A stretch of 64,000 nucleotides of DNA from DATAXP01 sp963708675 (GTDB lineage Bacteria > Planctomycetota > Planctomycetia > Pirellulales > PNKZ01). The stretch's first letter is position 1. Every line of letters begins with the position of its first letter. The stretch spans positions 5,332,001-5,396,000 of the forward strand of contig CAVPTO010000003.1 in NCBI GenBank assembly GCA_963708675.1, in the 5' to 3' direction. Under the pieces are notes generated by a model. That model was not told the origin of the DNA. It searched no databases and saw only the letters and a program-made list of their open reading frames with translations. This document shows positions 51,270 to 59,970 of the stretch, piece after piece. The position numbers and the translations under genes are program-made.

Positions 51270-52766
51270 ATGAACGCTGTAAAGTCCGCGGCGCAGGAAC
51301 GCTCTCACACCGGCGTGTTGGGGCTCGACGACATCTTGAGTGGCGGGTTCATTCAAAATCGGCTTTATCTCGTCGATGGCGACCCCGGCGCGGGCAAGAC
51401 GACCATGTCGCTGCAATACCTCTTGGACGGAGTCCGGAAGGGCGAGAAGTGTTTGTACATCACCCTTTCCGAAACCAAGGAGGAGTTGACTGCCGGCGCG
51501 GCCTCGCATGGCTGGTCGCTCGATGGGATCGAGATCGTTGAATTGATCGCCACGGAACACGATCTCGACGGCGATACGCAAGTGACGATGTATCCGCCAT
51601 CGGAGGTCGAACTTTTCGAGACGACCAAGAAGATTCTCGACGCGGTCGAAAGGACGAATCCGAGCCGCTTGATCTTCGACTCTCTTTCGGAGATGCGGTT
51701 ACTGGCCCAGAGCTCTCTGCGATATCGGCGACAAATCCTGGCGCTCAAGCAGTTCTTCATCGGTCGCAAATGTACCGTCTTGTTGCTCGACGATCGCACG
51801 TCCGAGAATTCGGACCTTCAACTGCAAAGCATCGCGCATGGCGTGATTGCTCTTGAGCAGTTGTCTCCCGTGTATGGCGCCTCGCGTCGCCGCATTCGGA
51901 TCGTCAAGTTCCGTGGGACCGACTACCGTGGCGGATATCACGACTTTGCGATTCGTCGTGGTGGATTGATCGTCTTCCCACGCCTGATCGCGGCCGAACA
52001 TAGCGAGCCTTTCGAGCGCGAGCGGATCAAGAGCGGCGTGACCGCGCTCGATGCGCTGCTCGGTGGCGGACCTGATCGCGGCACGAGCACGTTGCTGCTC
52101 GGCCCTGCGGGGAGCGGCAAGTCAACGATCGCCGTGCAATACGCCGTATCGGCTGCCGCGCGTGGCGATCACGCAGTCATCTTCGCGTTCGACGAGAGTG
52201 CGGCGACGTTAGAAGCACGCAGCGAAGCGCTAGGCATTCGCTTCACGCAAGGAATCAGCGCTGGGCAGGTGAAGGTGCATCAGATCGATCCTGCCGAACT
52301 CTCGCCTGGCGAATTTGCGCACATGGTGCGTCAGTCGGTGGAAAAGGACAAGGCGCGAGTCGTCGTCATCGACAGCCTGAATGGTTACCTGAATGCGATG
52401 CCCGAGGAGCAGTTTCTCACGGCGCAGCTTCATGAGTTACTGACCTATCTCGGACGACAAGGCGTGACGACGCTCTTGGTGGTCGCACAGCACGGCATGA
52501 CGGGAGTCAACATGCATGCGCCGATCGATACCAGCTATCTGGCCGACTCGGTCGTGTTGCTGCGTTATTTCGAGTATGCCGGAAAAGTGAAGAAGGCGAT
52601 CTCGGTCGTGAAGAAACGCAGCGGAGCCCACGAGGAAAGCATTCGCGAGTTGCGGTTCGATCATGAAGGCATTCACCTGAGCGAGCCGCTCACGCAGTTC
52701 CGCGGTGTGCTGACCGGTGTGCCCGTTAAGTTGAATCCTTCCGAGAGGGACGACGAAGAAAGCTAG
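51270..52766 (+). CDS. KaiC-like two-domain RecA-fold ATPase
   Basis: A 498-residue protein with two KaiC/RecA domains. The first has Walker A GDPGAGKTT (37-45, K43) and LYITLSETKEEL; the second has GPAGSGKST (278-286, K284) and VIFAFDESAATLEARSE. Each domain has a single Glu where cyanobacterial KaiC has two (SET and DES instead of EET/EES). The Ser/Thr autophosphorylation pair of KaiC is not evident. AGGAAGA at 51259-51265 sets ATG 51270. No KaiA or KaiB is near; the hybrid kinase begins 13 bases after the stop, suggesting a KaiC-like signalling module with a kinase as output or input. Confidence 0.88.
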   Translation: MNAVKSAAQERSHTGVLGLDDILSGGFIQNRLYLVDGDPGAGKTTMSLQYLLDGVRKGEKCLYITLSETKEELTAGAASHGWSLDGIEIVELIATEHDLDGDTQVTMYPPSEVELFETTKKILDAVERTNPSRLIFDSLSEMRLLAQSSLRYRRQILALKQFFIGRKCTVLLLDDRTSENSDLQLQSIAHGVIALEQLSPVYGASRRRIRIVKFRGTDYRGGYHDFAIRRGGLIVFPRLIAAEHSEPFERERIKSGVTALDALLGGGPDRGTSTLLLGPAGSGKSTIAVQYAVSAAARGDHAVIFAFDESAATLEARSEALGIRFTQGISAGQVKVHQIDPAELSPGEFAHMVRQSVEKDKARVVVIDSLNGYLNAMPEEQFLTAQLHELLTYLGRQGVTTLLVVAQHGMTGVNMHAPIDTSYLADSVVLLRYFEYAGKVKKAISVVKKRSGAHEESIRELRFDHEGIHLSEPLTQFRGVLTGVPVKLNPSERDDEES

Positions 52767-52779
52767 CGGCCAATCGACG

Positions 52780-54756
52780 ATGGACACGCGTAACACTCAC
52801 GAACTGGAGAATCGCGTTCTGTTCGTCGCCCCGACGAAGAGAGACGCGACGGTCACCTGCTCGCTTCTCGAGTCAGCAGGGATCGTGTGCCACACGTGTC
52901 ACGATCTCCATGAACTGGCCCGCGAGGTCGATGCCGGTTGCGGCGCCATCCTGTTGACGGAAGAGGCCGTGGCGTCGTCCGAAATCGCGGCCTTGCTTGC
53001 GACGATGCGGCGGCAACCGTCGTGGTCCGATCCACCCGTCGTCTTGCTCATGCGCGGCGGCACGCCATCTGCGAAGGCTGCCGACGCGCTTCGATCGTTG
53101 AGCAACGTGACGCTTCTCGAACGTCCTGCGCCGACGCGGTCGGTCATCAGCGCCGTGTCGAGCGCCGTTCGCGGACGTCAGCGGCAATATCAGATTCGCG
53201 ATCAGATCGAGTCGCTGCGCCGTGCGGAGATCACCTCGACCGAGCTGCGCCGACAACTCGAAGTCGCCGTCGACGCTTCGGCGCTGGGGACGTTTCACTG
53301 CGCGTTTCCGCTCGACCGCATCGATTGGAACGAACGGTGTAAGCAACATTTTTTTCTGCCCCCCGATGCTGAGGTCGACTTCGACCTGTTCTATTCGCTC
53401 CTGCATCCCGACGATCGCCAGCGGACACGGCACGCGGTCGAGGCATGCGTCTTCGGCAGAACGATTTACGACGTCGAATATCGCGTCTTGTCGCCCGAGG
53501 GGCAGGTTCGATGGATTCGAGCGACAGGCCGCACGGCATACGACGAGCAGGGTCATCCGATTCAGTTCGACGGCACGACGCACGACATCACCGATCGCAA
53601 GCGATCCGAAGAAGAATTGAAAGAGGCCGACCGTCGTAAGAACGAGTTTTTGGCGATGCTCGCTCACGAGCTGCGCAACCCACTGGCGCCGGTGCGTAAC
53701 GCTCTGCAAATCATTCGCATGGCCGATGGCGACAAGCAGGCCGTCCGAACAGCGACCGACATCATGGAGCGCCAGGTCGGGCAAATGGTCCGCTTGATCG
53801 ACGACCTGATCGACGTCAGTCGTGTGAGCCGCGGCAAGATCGAGCTTCGCATGGGCGTGGTCGAACTGGCGTCGATTGTGAATCATGCCGTCGAGGCGGT
53901 TGGCCCACAGTGCGGCGACAGAAACCTGGAACTGTCGGTCGCGATGCCGTCGGAGCCGATTTATGTGGATGGCGACCCGACGCGACTGACGCAGATCGTT
54001 GGCAACCTACTGAACAATGCCTGCAAGTTCACCGACGACCGTGGGCACGTCTGGCTGACGGTTGAGCGCGACGGCAAGCATGCCGTCATCCGTGTGCGCG
54101 ACGACGGTGTCGGCATCGCCGCCGACGACCTCGCACGCATCTTCGATATGTTCGTGCAGGTCGACACGTCCCTGGAGCGTTCTGTCAGCGGGCTGGGTAT
54201 CGGGCTGACTCTGGTGAAAAGCCTCGTCGAGTTGCACCACGGGTCACTCGAGGTTCATAGCGCCGGCATCGGTTACGGCACGGAATTCGTCGTGCGGCTA
54301 CCCATCTCGACGACCGTCAGAGAATCGTTGGTTGATCCGAGCCCGCGGCGGCCTCACAGTGCTGAAACCTCGCGTCGCATCCTCGTGGTTGACGACAACC
54401 AGGACTCGGCCGACACGCTGGCGAGGCTTTTGCGACTCAGCGGGAACGAAACGCGGACAGCCTTCGACGGATTGGAGGCCGTGGAGGCCGCGGCGACATT
54501 CCGACCGGACATCGTGCTGCTCGACATCGGACTGCCAAAGCTGAACGGTTACGAGGCGTGTCGCCGCATTCGCGAGCAACCGTGGAGCAACGGCGTGATC
54601 GTGGTCGCGCTGACCGGGTGGGGGCAAGAAGACGCGCGTCAAAAGTCGAAGGACGCGGGATTCAGCGGCCATCTCGTGAAGCCCATCAATTACGACGCGC
54701 TGATGCGGCTGCTCGACGAGTTAGGGCAGATGCCAGCGAGCAAGTCGCCGCGTTGA
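52780..54756 (+). CDS. Hybrid sensor histidine kinase (PAS-HisKA-HATPase-receiver)
   Basis: A 658-residue cytoplasmic hybrid kinase. Residues about 10-130 look like a degenerate receiver fold (VLFVAPTKRDATVTCSLLESAG). A PAS/PAC domain (about 160-275, VRWIRATGRTAYDEQGHPIQF) is followed by HisKA with H296 (MLAHELRNPLAPV). HATPase_c shows NLLNNACKFTD, VRDDGVGIA and GLGIGLTLVKSL. A C-terminal receiver (about 530-648) has D582 (LLDIGLPKLNGYEA) and KPIN. It starts 13 bases after the KaiC-like gene and is likely co-transcribed. Confidence 0.92.
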   Translation: MDTRNTHELENRVLFVAPTKRDATVTCSLLESAGIVCHTCHDLHELAREVDAGCGAILLTEEAVASSEIAALLATMRRQPSWSDPPVVLLMRGGTPSAKAADALRSLSNVTLLERPAPTRSVISAVSSAVRGRQRQYQIRDQIESLRRAEITSTELRRQLEVAVDASALGTFHCAFPLDRIDWNERCKQHFFLPPDAEVDFDLFYSLLHPDDRQRTRHAVEACVFGRTIYDVEYRVLSPEGQVRWIRATGRTAYDEQGHPIQFDGTTHDITDRKRSEEELKEADRRKNEFLAMLAHELRNPLAPVRNALQIIRMADGDKQAVRTATDIMERQVGQMVRLIDDLIDVSRVSRGKIELRMGVVELASIVNHAVEAVGPQCGDRNLELSVAMPSEPIYVDGDPTRLTQIVGNLLNNACKFTDDRGHVWLTVERDGKHAVIRVRDDGVGIAADDLARIFDMFVQVDTSLERSVSGLGIGLTLVKSLVELHHGSLEVHSAGIGYGTEFVVRLPISTTVRESLVDPSPRRPHSAETSRRILVVDDNQDSADTLARLLRLSGNETRTAFDGLEAVEAAATFRPDIVLLDIGLPKLNGYEACRRIREQPWSNGVIVVALTGWGQEDARQKSKDAGFSGHLVKPINYDALMRLLDELGQMPASKSPR

Positions 54757-55323
54757 AGCATCCTTCGCGACTGAGATGTCCGTTCGATCCGACCGTTTGC
54801 GAACGATCTGTCGAACGCCGGGACAACTCGCCGCGTAGTACGGTCAGACAGTCACATCGCTCTCGATCACCTGTTGACCGAATGGCGTTTTGCGTCACTC
54901 GCAAAGTGTCCAGCACGAGTGCCACAATCGAATAGGCAGATGATGACGCTCCAAAATGTTAAGATGGGAAAGATGCGCGCATCATTTTGGTGACGCGCTC
55001 GGAAGATTCTCTCAAGTATTCGAAGACGCGAGCGATTGAGCTCAAAATGATGTTAGAATTCGTTGGCTTTTCACCCCCTCGCTGTGGATAATTACTCGAC
55101 TTTTGGATGCGCCGCAGCGTGTTCTTGGACTGTTTTCCCACCAGGATTTCATGACCCCGACGTCGCTTGAAGTGCGCGCCGCGGTCTGCTGAAGCATCTG
55201 CTGCCTTGAGCGGCGGAATCGCTCTCGGCAGACGAGTAGTTGTGAGTGTGTCAGGCCTATTTTGCGGCCTGGTTCCCGCAGTTTCCCCATCCCGAAACGT
55301 CAGACCCACGTAGGAGTGTTGAG
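54757..55323. other. 567-base region upstream of the sigma factor gene
   Basis: It is AT-richer from about 54940 to 55070. It contains an 8-bp inverted repeat, CCAAAATG (54951-54958) and CATTTTGG (54983-54990), with the palindrome ATGCGCGCAT near the loop. I see no gene here; the long minus-strand frames have no family pattern or ribosome site. The sigma factor promoter must be inside but was not pinned. Confidence 0.5.
55312..55316 (+). promoter_or_regulatory. rpoD: Ribosome binding site that sets the rpoD TTG start
   Basis: AGGAG lies 7 bases before TTG 55324. The only earlier in-frame start (GTG 55246) has no such site, so TTG is preferred. Confidence 0.55.
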
Positions 55324-56889
55324 TTGTACGACGCACTTTTGGATGAATTGGAAGACGAAGGTACACCGGGCCACGAAGACACCGTCGACCTGGCCGACAA
55401 GGATGAACTCGTCGTTGAAGACGATGACATGGGCGACGACCTTTCGGTCGCCGATGCCGATGCCGACGTCGAAGTCAAAAACGACGAGGTCATGCTCGAA
55501 GGCGCCGAAGAGGCCGAGAGCTGGTCGGACGACCCCGTTCGTATGTATCTGACGCAGATGGGCGAGATCCCGCTGCTCACGCGTCAGCAAGAAATCGCGC
55601 TGGCCAAGGAAATCGAGCTCACCCGAGCCCGTTTCCGCCGCAAGCTGCTCGAGTGCGACTACGTCATCAAGAACTCCGTGAAAATCCTTTCACGCGTGTA
55701 CACCGGCGAGCTTCCGTTCGATCGCACGGTGCAAGTGTCGGTCACCGACCGCCTTGAAAAGGACCAGATTCTCGGCCGCTTTCCGCACAATTTGCGGACG
55801 GTTGAGGTGCTGCTCAAGCAGAACTGGCAAGACTACCGCATTGCGTTGTCCCGGCTGCGTAAGACCCACGAGCGTAAGCAGGCCTGGTCGCGTTTGGGCC
55901 GTCGTCGTCGCCGTGCCGTTCGTTTGGTCGAAGAGCTCGGTCTGCGCACCCAGCGCATCGAGACGATGATCGGTGTGCTCGAGACGTTCTCGAAGCGCAT
56001 GGACGAGCTGCAGCGCATGATCAGCGATCATAAGAGCGCTCGACTCAATGCCGAGGAACGCAAGGGTTGGATTCTCGAGCTGCGAAACCTGATGTGTTCG
56101 ACGCAAGAGAGCCCAACGAGCTTGCGTAACCGCGTCAGCGAGTTGAAGGTCGTCTACACGAAGTATCAACGTGCGAAGCGCGGCCTCAGCGAAGGCAACC
56201 TCCGCCTGGTCGTGTCGATCGCCAAGAAGTATCGCAACCGCGGACTCAGCTTCTTGGACCTGATTCAAGAAGGCAACGCTGGCCTGATGCGTGCGGTCGA
56301 CAAGTTCGAGTATCGCCGTGGCTTTAAGTTCTGCACCTACGCGACATGGTGGATTCGCCAGGCGATCACCCGCGCCGTTGCCGACCAGAGCCGCACGATC
56401 CGTATTCCGGTTCACATGGTCGAGACGATGTCGAAGGTTCGCAACGTCTCGCGTCAGTTGCTCCAAGAGCTCGGCCGCGAGCCGACGATCGAGGAAGTTG
56501 CAAAGATGGCCGGCACACCGATCGAGGAAACGCGTCGTGTATTGGCGATGAGCCGCTACCCGATCAGCCTCGACCGCCCCGTCGGCAACAGCGAAGACAG
56601 CCACTTCGGCGACCTTCTGCCCGACGCCGGCGTCGAAAGCCCCGCCAACGGCGCCGCGCAAGAGATGCTACGTAGCCGCATTCACAAGGTGCTCAAGACC
56701 CTAAGCTACCGCGAACGCGAGATCATCAAGCTTCGTTACGGTTTGGGCGACGGTTACAGCTATACGCTCGAAGAGGTCGGCCACATCTTCAAGGTCACCC
56801 GCGAACGTATTCGCCAGATCGAAGCCAAGGCCGTCCGCAAGCTGCAACAACCCAGCCGCAGCCAAGAGCTTTCAGGCTTCTTGGACTAA
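55324..56889 (+). CDS. rpoD: Primary RNA polymerase sigma factor (RpoD/SigA)
   Basis: About 521 residues from TTG 55324 (YDALLDELEDEG). A very acidic N-terminus (about 10-60) replaces a typical region 1.1. Region 1.2 is DDPVRMYLTQMGEIPLLTRQQEIALAKEIE. A basic, helical non-conserved region of about 180 residues follows. Region 2 is NLRLVVSIAKKYRNRGLSFLDLIQEGNAGLMRAVDKFEYRRGFKFCTYATWWIRQAI; region 3 follows with RTIRIPVHMVETM. Region 4 ends with the -35 helix VTRERIRQIEAKAVRKL. It is therefore a housekeeping group 1 factor. A strong terminator follows at 56917. Confidence 0.95.
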   Translation: MYDALLDELEDEGTPGHEDTVDLADKDELVVEDDDMGDDLSVADADADVEVKNDEVMLEGAEEAESWSDDPVRMYLTQMGEIPLLTRQQEIALAKEIELTRARFRRKLLECDYVIKNSVKILSRVYTGELPFDRTVQVSVTDRLEKDQILGRFPHNLRTVEVLLKQNWQDYRIALSRLRKTHERKQAWSRLGRRRRRAVRLVEELGLRTQRIETMIGVLETFSKRMDELQRMISDHKSARLNAEERKGWILELRNLMCSTQESPTSLRNRVSELKVVYTKYQRAKRGLSEGNLRLVVSIAKKYRNRGLSFLDLIQEGNAGLMRAVDKFEYRRGFKFCTYATWWIRQAITRAVADQSRTIRIPVHMVETMSKVRNVSRQLLQELGREPTIEEVAKMAGTPIEETRRVLAMSRYPISLDRPVGNSEDSHFGDLLPDAGVESPANGAAQEMLRSRIHKVLKTLSYREREIIKLRYGLGDGYSYTLEEVGHIFKVTRERIRQIEAKAVRKLQQPSRSQELSGFLD

Positions 56890-56916
56890 GCGACTTTATA
56901 TCGAACGCATCCTTCG

Positions 56917-56945
56917 ACCCCCGGCGAAAACGCCGGGGGTTTTTT
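56917..56945 (+). terminator. Rho-independent terminator of rpoD
   Basis: A perfect 10-bp stem (ACCCCCGGCG/CGCCGGGGGT) with AAAA loop, followed directly by five more T. It lies 27 bases after the rpoD stop. Confidence 0.95.
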
Positions 56946-56976
56946 GTTGCGCGAAGATTGCCACCGCGCGCACGTT

Positions 56977-57028
56977 GGTTAGCCGCGACGCGCCAGCGGA
57001 GCGCTCCGCTGGCGCGTCGCGGCTAACC
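56977..57028. repeat. Perfect 52-bp palindrome
   Basis: Two 26-base arms (GGTTAGCCGCGACGCGCCAG continuing to CGGAGC, then its exact complement ending GGCTAACC) meet with no spacer. A half copy occurs at 47148-47177 and a relative at 49792-49839. It sits 21 bases before the stop of the site-2 protease gene. Confidence 0.8.
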
Positions 57029-57048
57029 ATTTCATGTCGCGGATTGCG

Positions 57049-58106
57049 TCACTCGCGAACCGGCACTGGCACGAAGCACAGGATCGGGATGATGAACGAC
57101 GCCCATCCCAGAACACGGCGACCGAGGCCGAGGGGCACTTCGTCGTCGGCCGTGCGAGGATGGTCGGTGCCCAGGTAGACGACGAGCGCGAGCATCACTG
57201 CCCAGCCGTATTGATCTTGCGACAGGATGAAGATCACCGCGGCGAGCACCAGCCCGCGAGCCAAAAGGTGGGCTCGCTTGCCCATCAGCGCATACGCGAC
57301 ATGTCCGCCGTCGAGTTGGCTGATCGGCATCATGTTCAGGCCCGTGATGAGCATCCCGACCCAACCGGCCATGTACAGGGGGTTCCACGCCAACGCTTCG
57401 CCGGGCGCAACTCGGGATGCAGGTACTCGATCATCAGACGCATCACGAGCGGGTCGCCGAGATACATCGGCTCGCCGCCGGGTCGCCCGATGGCGATGCC
57501 CATCCATGCCACGGGTATCGCAATCAAAAGTCCGGCAAGCGGCCCCGACAGCCCGATGTCGAACAGCTCGCGGCGGTCGGCCTGCGACCCGCGCATGGCA
57601 ATCACGGCGCCCATCGTTCCCAGCGGCGTGAGCGGCATAGGAATGAAGAACGGAAGGCTGGCCGGGACGCCGTACCGAAGGGCTTGGAAGAAATGCCCCA
57701 GCTCGTGAGCCAACAGAATCGCCATCACCGCGGCCATGTAAGTCAGCCCGTCACGCCATCCGTAGAGGGCGGCGAACAGGACTTCGAGCGGATCGGTGAA
57801 CAGCTTGTACAGTTCGATCGGCCCGTCGGGCGTGCTGCCGGTCGAGCCGGCCCAGAACGTCGAGATCGCCGTAGCCACGAACAGGCAGACGGGCACGACG
57901 ACGCGTCGCTTCAGCGGACTAACGTAGTAGACGCCGGACGGCTCTCGCCGAGGCTGGGCGTATTCTGAAGGCGGCCAGGTATCGGTATTCTGGGCCCGAT
58001 CGAGCGTCGCCGCCGACGGAAGCATGATCACGCGAGACTCGCGGCTGCCGGCCGACGCATCGGAGCTGGAAGGCTCGGGAATCGATGCGCCGCCATGCTC
58101 AGTCAT
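57049..58106 (-). pseudogene. Site-2 protease (M50) with a frameshift near 57401-57408
   Basis: ATG 58106 (MTEHGGASIPEPSS) starts a membrane metalloprotease. The zinc motif HELGH is in ILLAHELGHFFQALRYG, followed by FFIPMPLTPLGTMGAVIAM and LFDIGLSGPLAGLLIAIPVA. The frame is lost after HPELRP. The other frame supplies the third zinc ligand motif MPISQLDGGHVAYALMG (LDGG) and the last helices to 57049. One missing base in CCCGGG, or one extra GC, at 57401-57408 restores about 352 residues. Without the second part no active site would form, so an error or recent slip is likely. Substrate unknown (regulated intramembrane proteolysis family). Confidence 0.82.
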
Positions 58107-58248
58107 CGTTCGCGGGTCACCCAAGGGGAGTCGGTATCTCACCATTCAAGATATACCGAGTCGCCCCCCACGGAAAGCAGAACCTCGCAACTGCCCTGCT
58201 GGCACCGAGCGCAAACTTATCAAAAGTTTGGCTACGGTGAGTGGCAAC

Positions 58249-58470
58249 TCAGTGTCGCCACGCGGCGTCGGTTGGCCCGAAGCGTTCGGCCTCTTGCAAC
58301 GCGAGATAACTCAGCGAGTCGTTCAACGCGGCTTGGCGCTGATGGCTGAGCAGAAGCCCCGCAACGTAGGGGTCAGCCCACGGCAAAATATTGTCGGCAA
58401 CGGCTCGCTCGGTGCAAGTCGGATGCTCATCGTGATGCTGGTCATTTTGGCACGTGTTGCGTGGTGGCAT
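58249..58470 (-). CDS. Small unknown protein with a strong ribosome site
   Basis: A 73-residue frame from ATG 58470, preceded on the minus strand by AAAGGGAGGGG, about 6 bases before the ATG. The C-terminal two-thirds (LPWADPYVAGLLLSHQRQAALNDSLSYLALQE) looks like a helical protein and not a shadow. The segment LPWADPY seems familiar from planctomycete small proteins, but I cannot name a family. The N-terminus is His/Asp/Cys-rich. It is between the C-terminal processing protease and the site-2 protease genes, on the same strand as both. Confidence 0.55.
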   Translation of the reverse strand: MPPRNTCQNDQHHDEHPTCTERAVADNILPWADPYVAGLLLSHQRQAALNDSLSYLALQEAERFGPTDAAWRH

Positions 58471-58553
58471 GGCATGCCCCTCCCTTTTGCATCGCCTGAA
58501 CCCATGTCAATTGTTGCCACAACCACTTTGCAACTTTCGGACCATTGCGCGGT

Positions 58554-58641
58554 CATAATGCCGCGACCGTTGGTCGCGCTCCGCGGAATAATGCGCGGTT
58601 CACCACAATGGCGGAGCGCGACCACCGGTCGCGGCTTTATG
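58554..58641. repeat. Inverted repeat overlapping the stop of the S41 protease gene
   Basis: Arms 58554-58584 and 58611-58641 (core GCCGCGACCG..GGTCGCGCTCCGC) are complementary at 29 of 31 positions, with a 26-base loop. The right arm contains the stop codon of the protease gene at 58637-58639. Confidence 0.75.
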
Positions 58642-59887
58642 GGGAGAGGATTTGAACCGCGCGAGCGAGTTGCGGGTCGTCGACAGATGTTTCCGATGTT
58701 CGACGATCTCGCAGGATCTTCACCCATTCCTCATCTGAAAGCGGAACGTCGCTGCCGGCGTCGGGCATCACGCCCCAGTTGTCGCTGTCGCGCGCGTTGC
58801 GAAAACGGTGAATGTTCTTGCCGCTCGCGCGCCAGTACGTCGCAACGGTCAGACGCAGCTCGCTCTTACCGTCCTCCAAAGGAAGTACGTCCTGCACCGT
58901 CCCTTTGCCGAAACTGCGCGAGCCGACGATCGCCGCGCGATCATGGTCCTGCAGACAGGCGGCCACGATCTCGCTGCCGCTGGCGCTGCGGCCGTTGATG
59001 AGCACTGCCAGGGGCAGCTCGGCGAACGGGCCCGTGTCGTCGGCCTCTTGGACGTTGGTAGGTTGACCGTCACGGCCGCGTGTCGAAACGATCACTCCCG
59101 AACGGATGAAAAGGTTGCAGATGTCGACGGCCGACGAGAGTAGCCCGCCGCCGTTGTCACGCAAGTCGAGCACGACCCCCTTCACGTGCTCGCGCGTGAG
59201 TTGTTCGAGCACCGCTCGCAGCTCGTCGGCCGTCCGTTCGCCGAACAGGACGAGCCGAACGTAACCAATCTCCGTCCCAGGCACTCGCCAGTCCCACGAG
59301 CCGTCGGCCTTGCGTCGATAGCCGACCACTGTCTCGGTGTTGATGATTGCCCTTCGAAGCGTGAACTCGAGCGGTTTCTCTTGCCCTTCGCGCATGACAG
59401 CCAGACGAACCGTCGTCCCCGGCTTGCCACGCAACGCCGTCGTGGCGTCGTCGAGCGTCATGCGTCGAGCGCTGCGGCCATCGATCGCGGTGATCGTGTC
59501 GCCTGGCATGATGCCGGCCGCCTGCGCCGGTCCGCCGGGCAGCGGCGTGACGACCGTCAGTTGCCGCGTCTCGGCGTCGAACAGCACCTCGATGCCGACT
59601 CCGCCGAATTCCTGCTTGAGCTGCGAGCGGCTCAGGTCGGCGGCGTGAGGGTTGTAGTACGCCGAGTACGGATCGTCGAGCTCGGCGACGACGCCGCGGA
59701 GCGCTCCTTCGAACAGCTTGCGTTCGTCGACCGGACGAACGAACTTCGACTCGATCTTCTCGAGCATGTCGGTCATCGTGTCGAACATGCGGCCGTAGCG
59801 CGTGCGGTGAGCGCTGTCGGCCTGCGCCCAGCACACGGTGCAGACGACGACGGTGACGAAGAGAAGGAAAACGTTGCGGCGCGGCAT
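58637..59887 (-). CDS. C-terminal processing peptidase (S41)
   Basis: A 416-residue exported serine protease from ATG 59887: signal (RRNVFLLFVTVVVCTVCWAQA), N-terminal helices (FDTMTDMLEKIESKFVRPVDERKL, DDPYSAYYNP), then a PDZ domain (about 95-175, LPGGPAQAAGIMPGDTITAIDGRSARRM) and the S41 core. The catalytic Ser is in LINGRSASGSEIVAACLQDH and the Lys in GSRSFGKGTVQDVLPL. It processes periplasmic or membrane proteins from the C-terminus. The stop codon lies within the right arm of an inverted repeat. Confidence 0.94.
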   Translation of the reverse strand: MPRRNVFLLFVTVVVCTVCWAQADSAHRTRYGRMFDTMTDMLEKIESKFVRPVDERKLFEGALRGVVAELDDPYSAYYNPHAADLSRSQLKQEFGGVGIEVLFDAETRQLTVVTPLPGGPAQAAGIMPGDTITAIDGRSARRMTLDDATTALRGKPGTTVRLAVMREGQEKPLEFTLRRAIINTETVVGYRRKADGSWDWRVPGTEIGYVRLVLFGERTADELRAVLEQLTREHVKGVVLDLRDNGGGLLSSAVDICNLFIRSGVIVSTRGRDGQPTNVQEADDTGPFAELPLAVLINGRSASGSEIVAACLQDHDRAAIVGSRSFGKGTVQDVLPLEDGKSELRLTVATYWRASGKNIHRFRNARDSDNWGVMPDAGSDVPLSDEEWVKILRDRRTSETSVDDPQLARAVQILSP

Positions 59888-59970
59888 GAGCGCCAAGCTA
59901 CGGCGAGGCGCGCGAAACCGCAAGCGGTGGTGCGTCGTCGAATGAGCCCGAAACCGTGAGACGACGAACC

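Noticed and set aside
12353..57408. Programmed ribosomal frameshifting at the five breaks
   Set aside because: No slippery heptamers (X XXY YYZ) or downstream pseudoknots were seen at the joints, and the five genes are unrelated.
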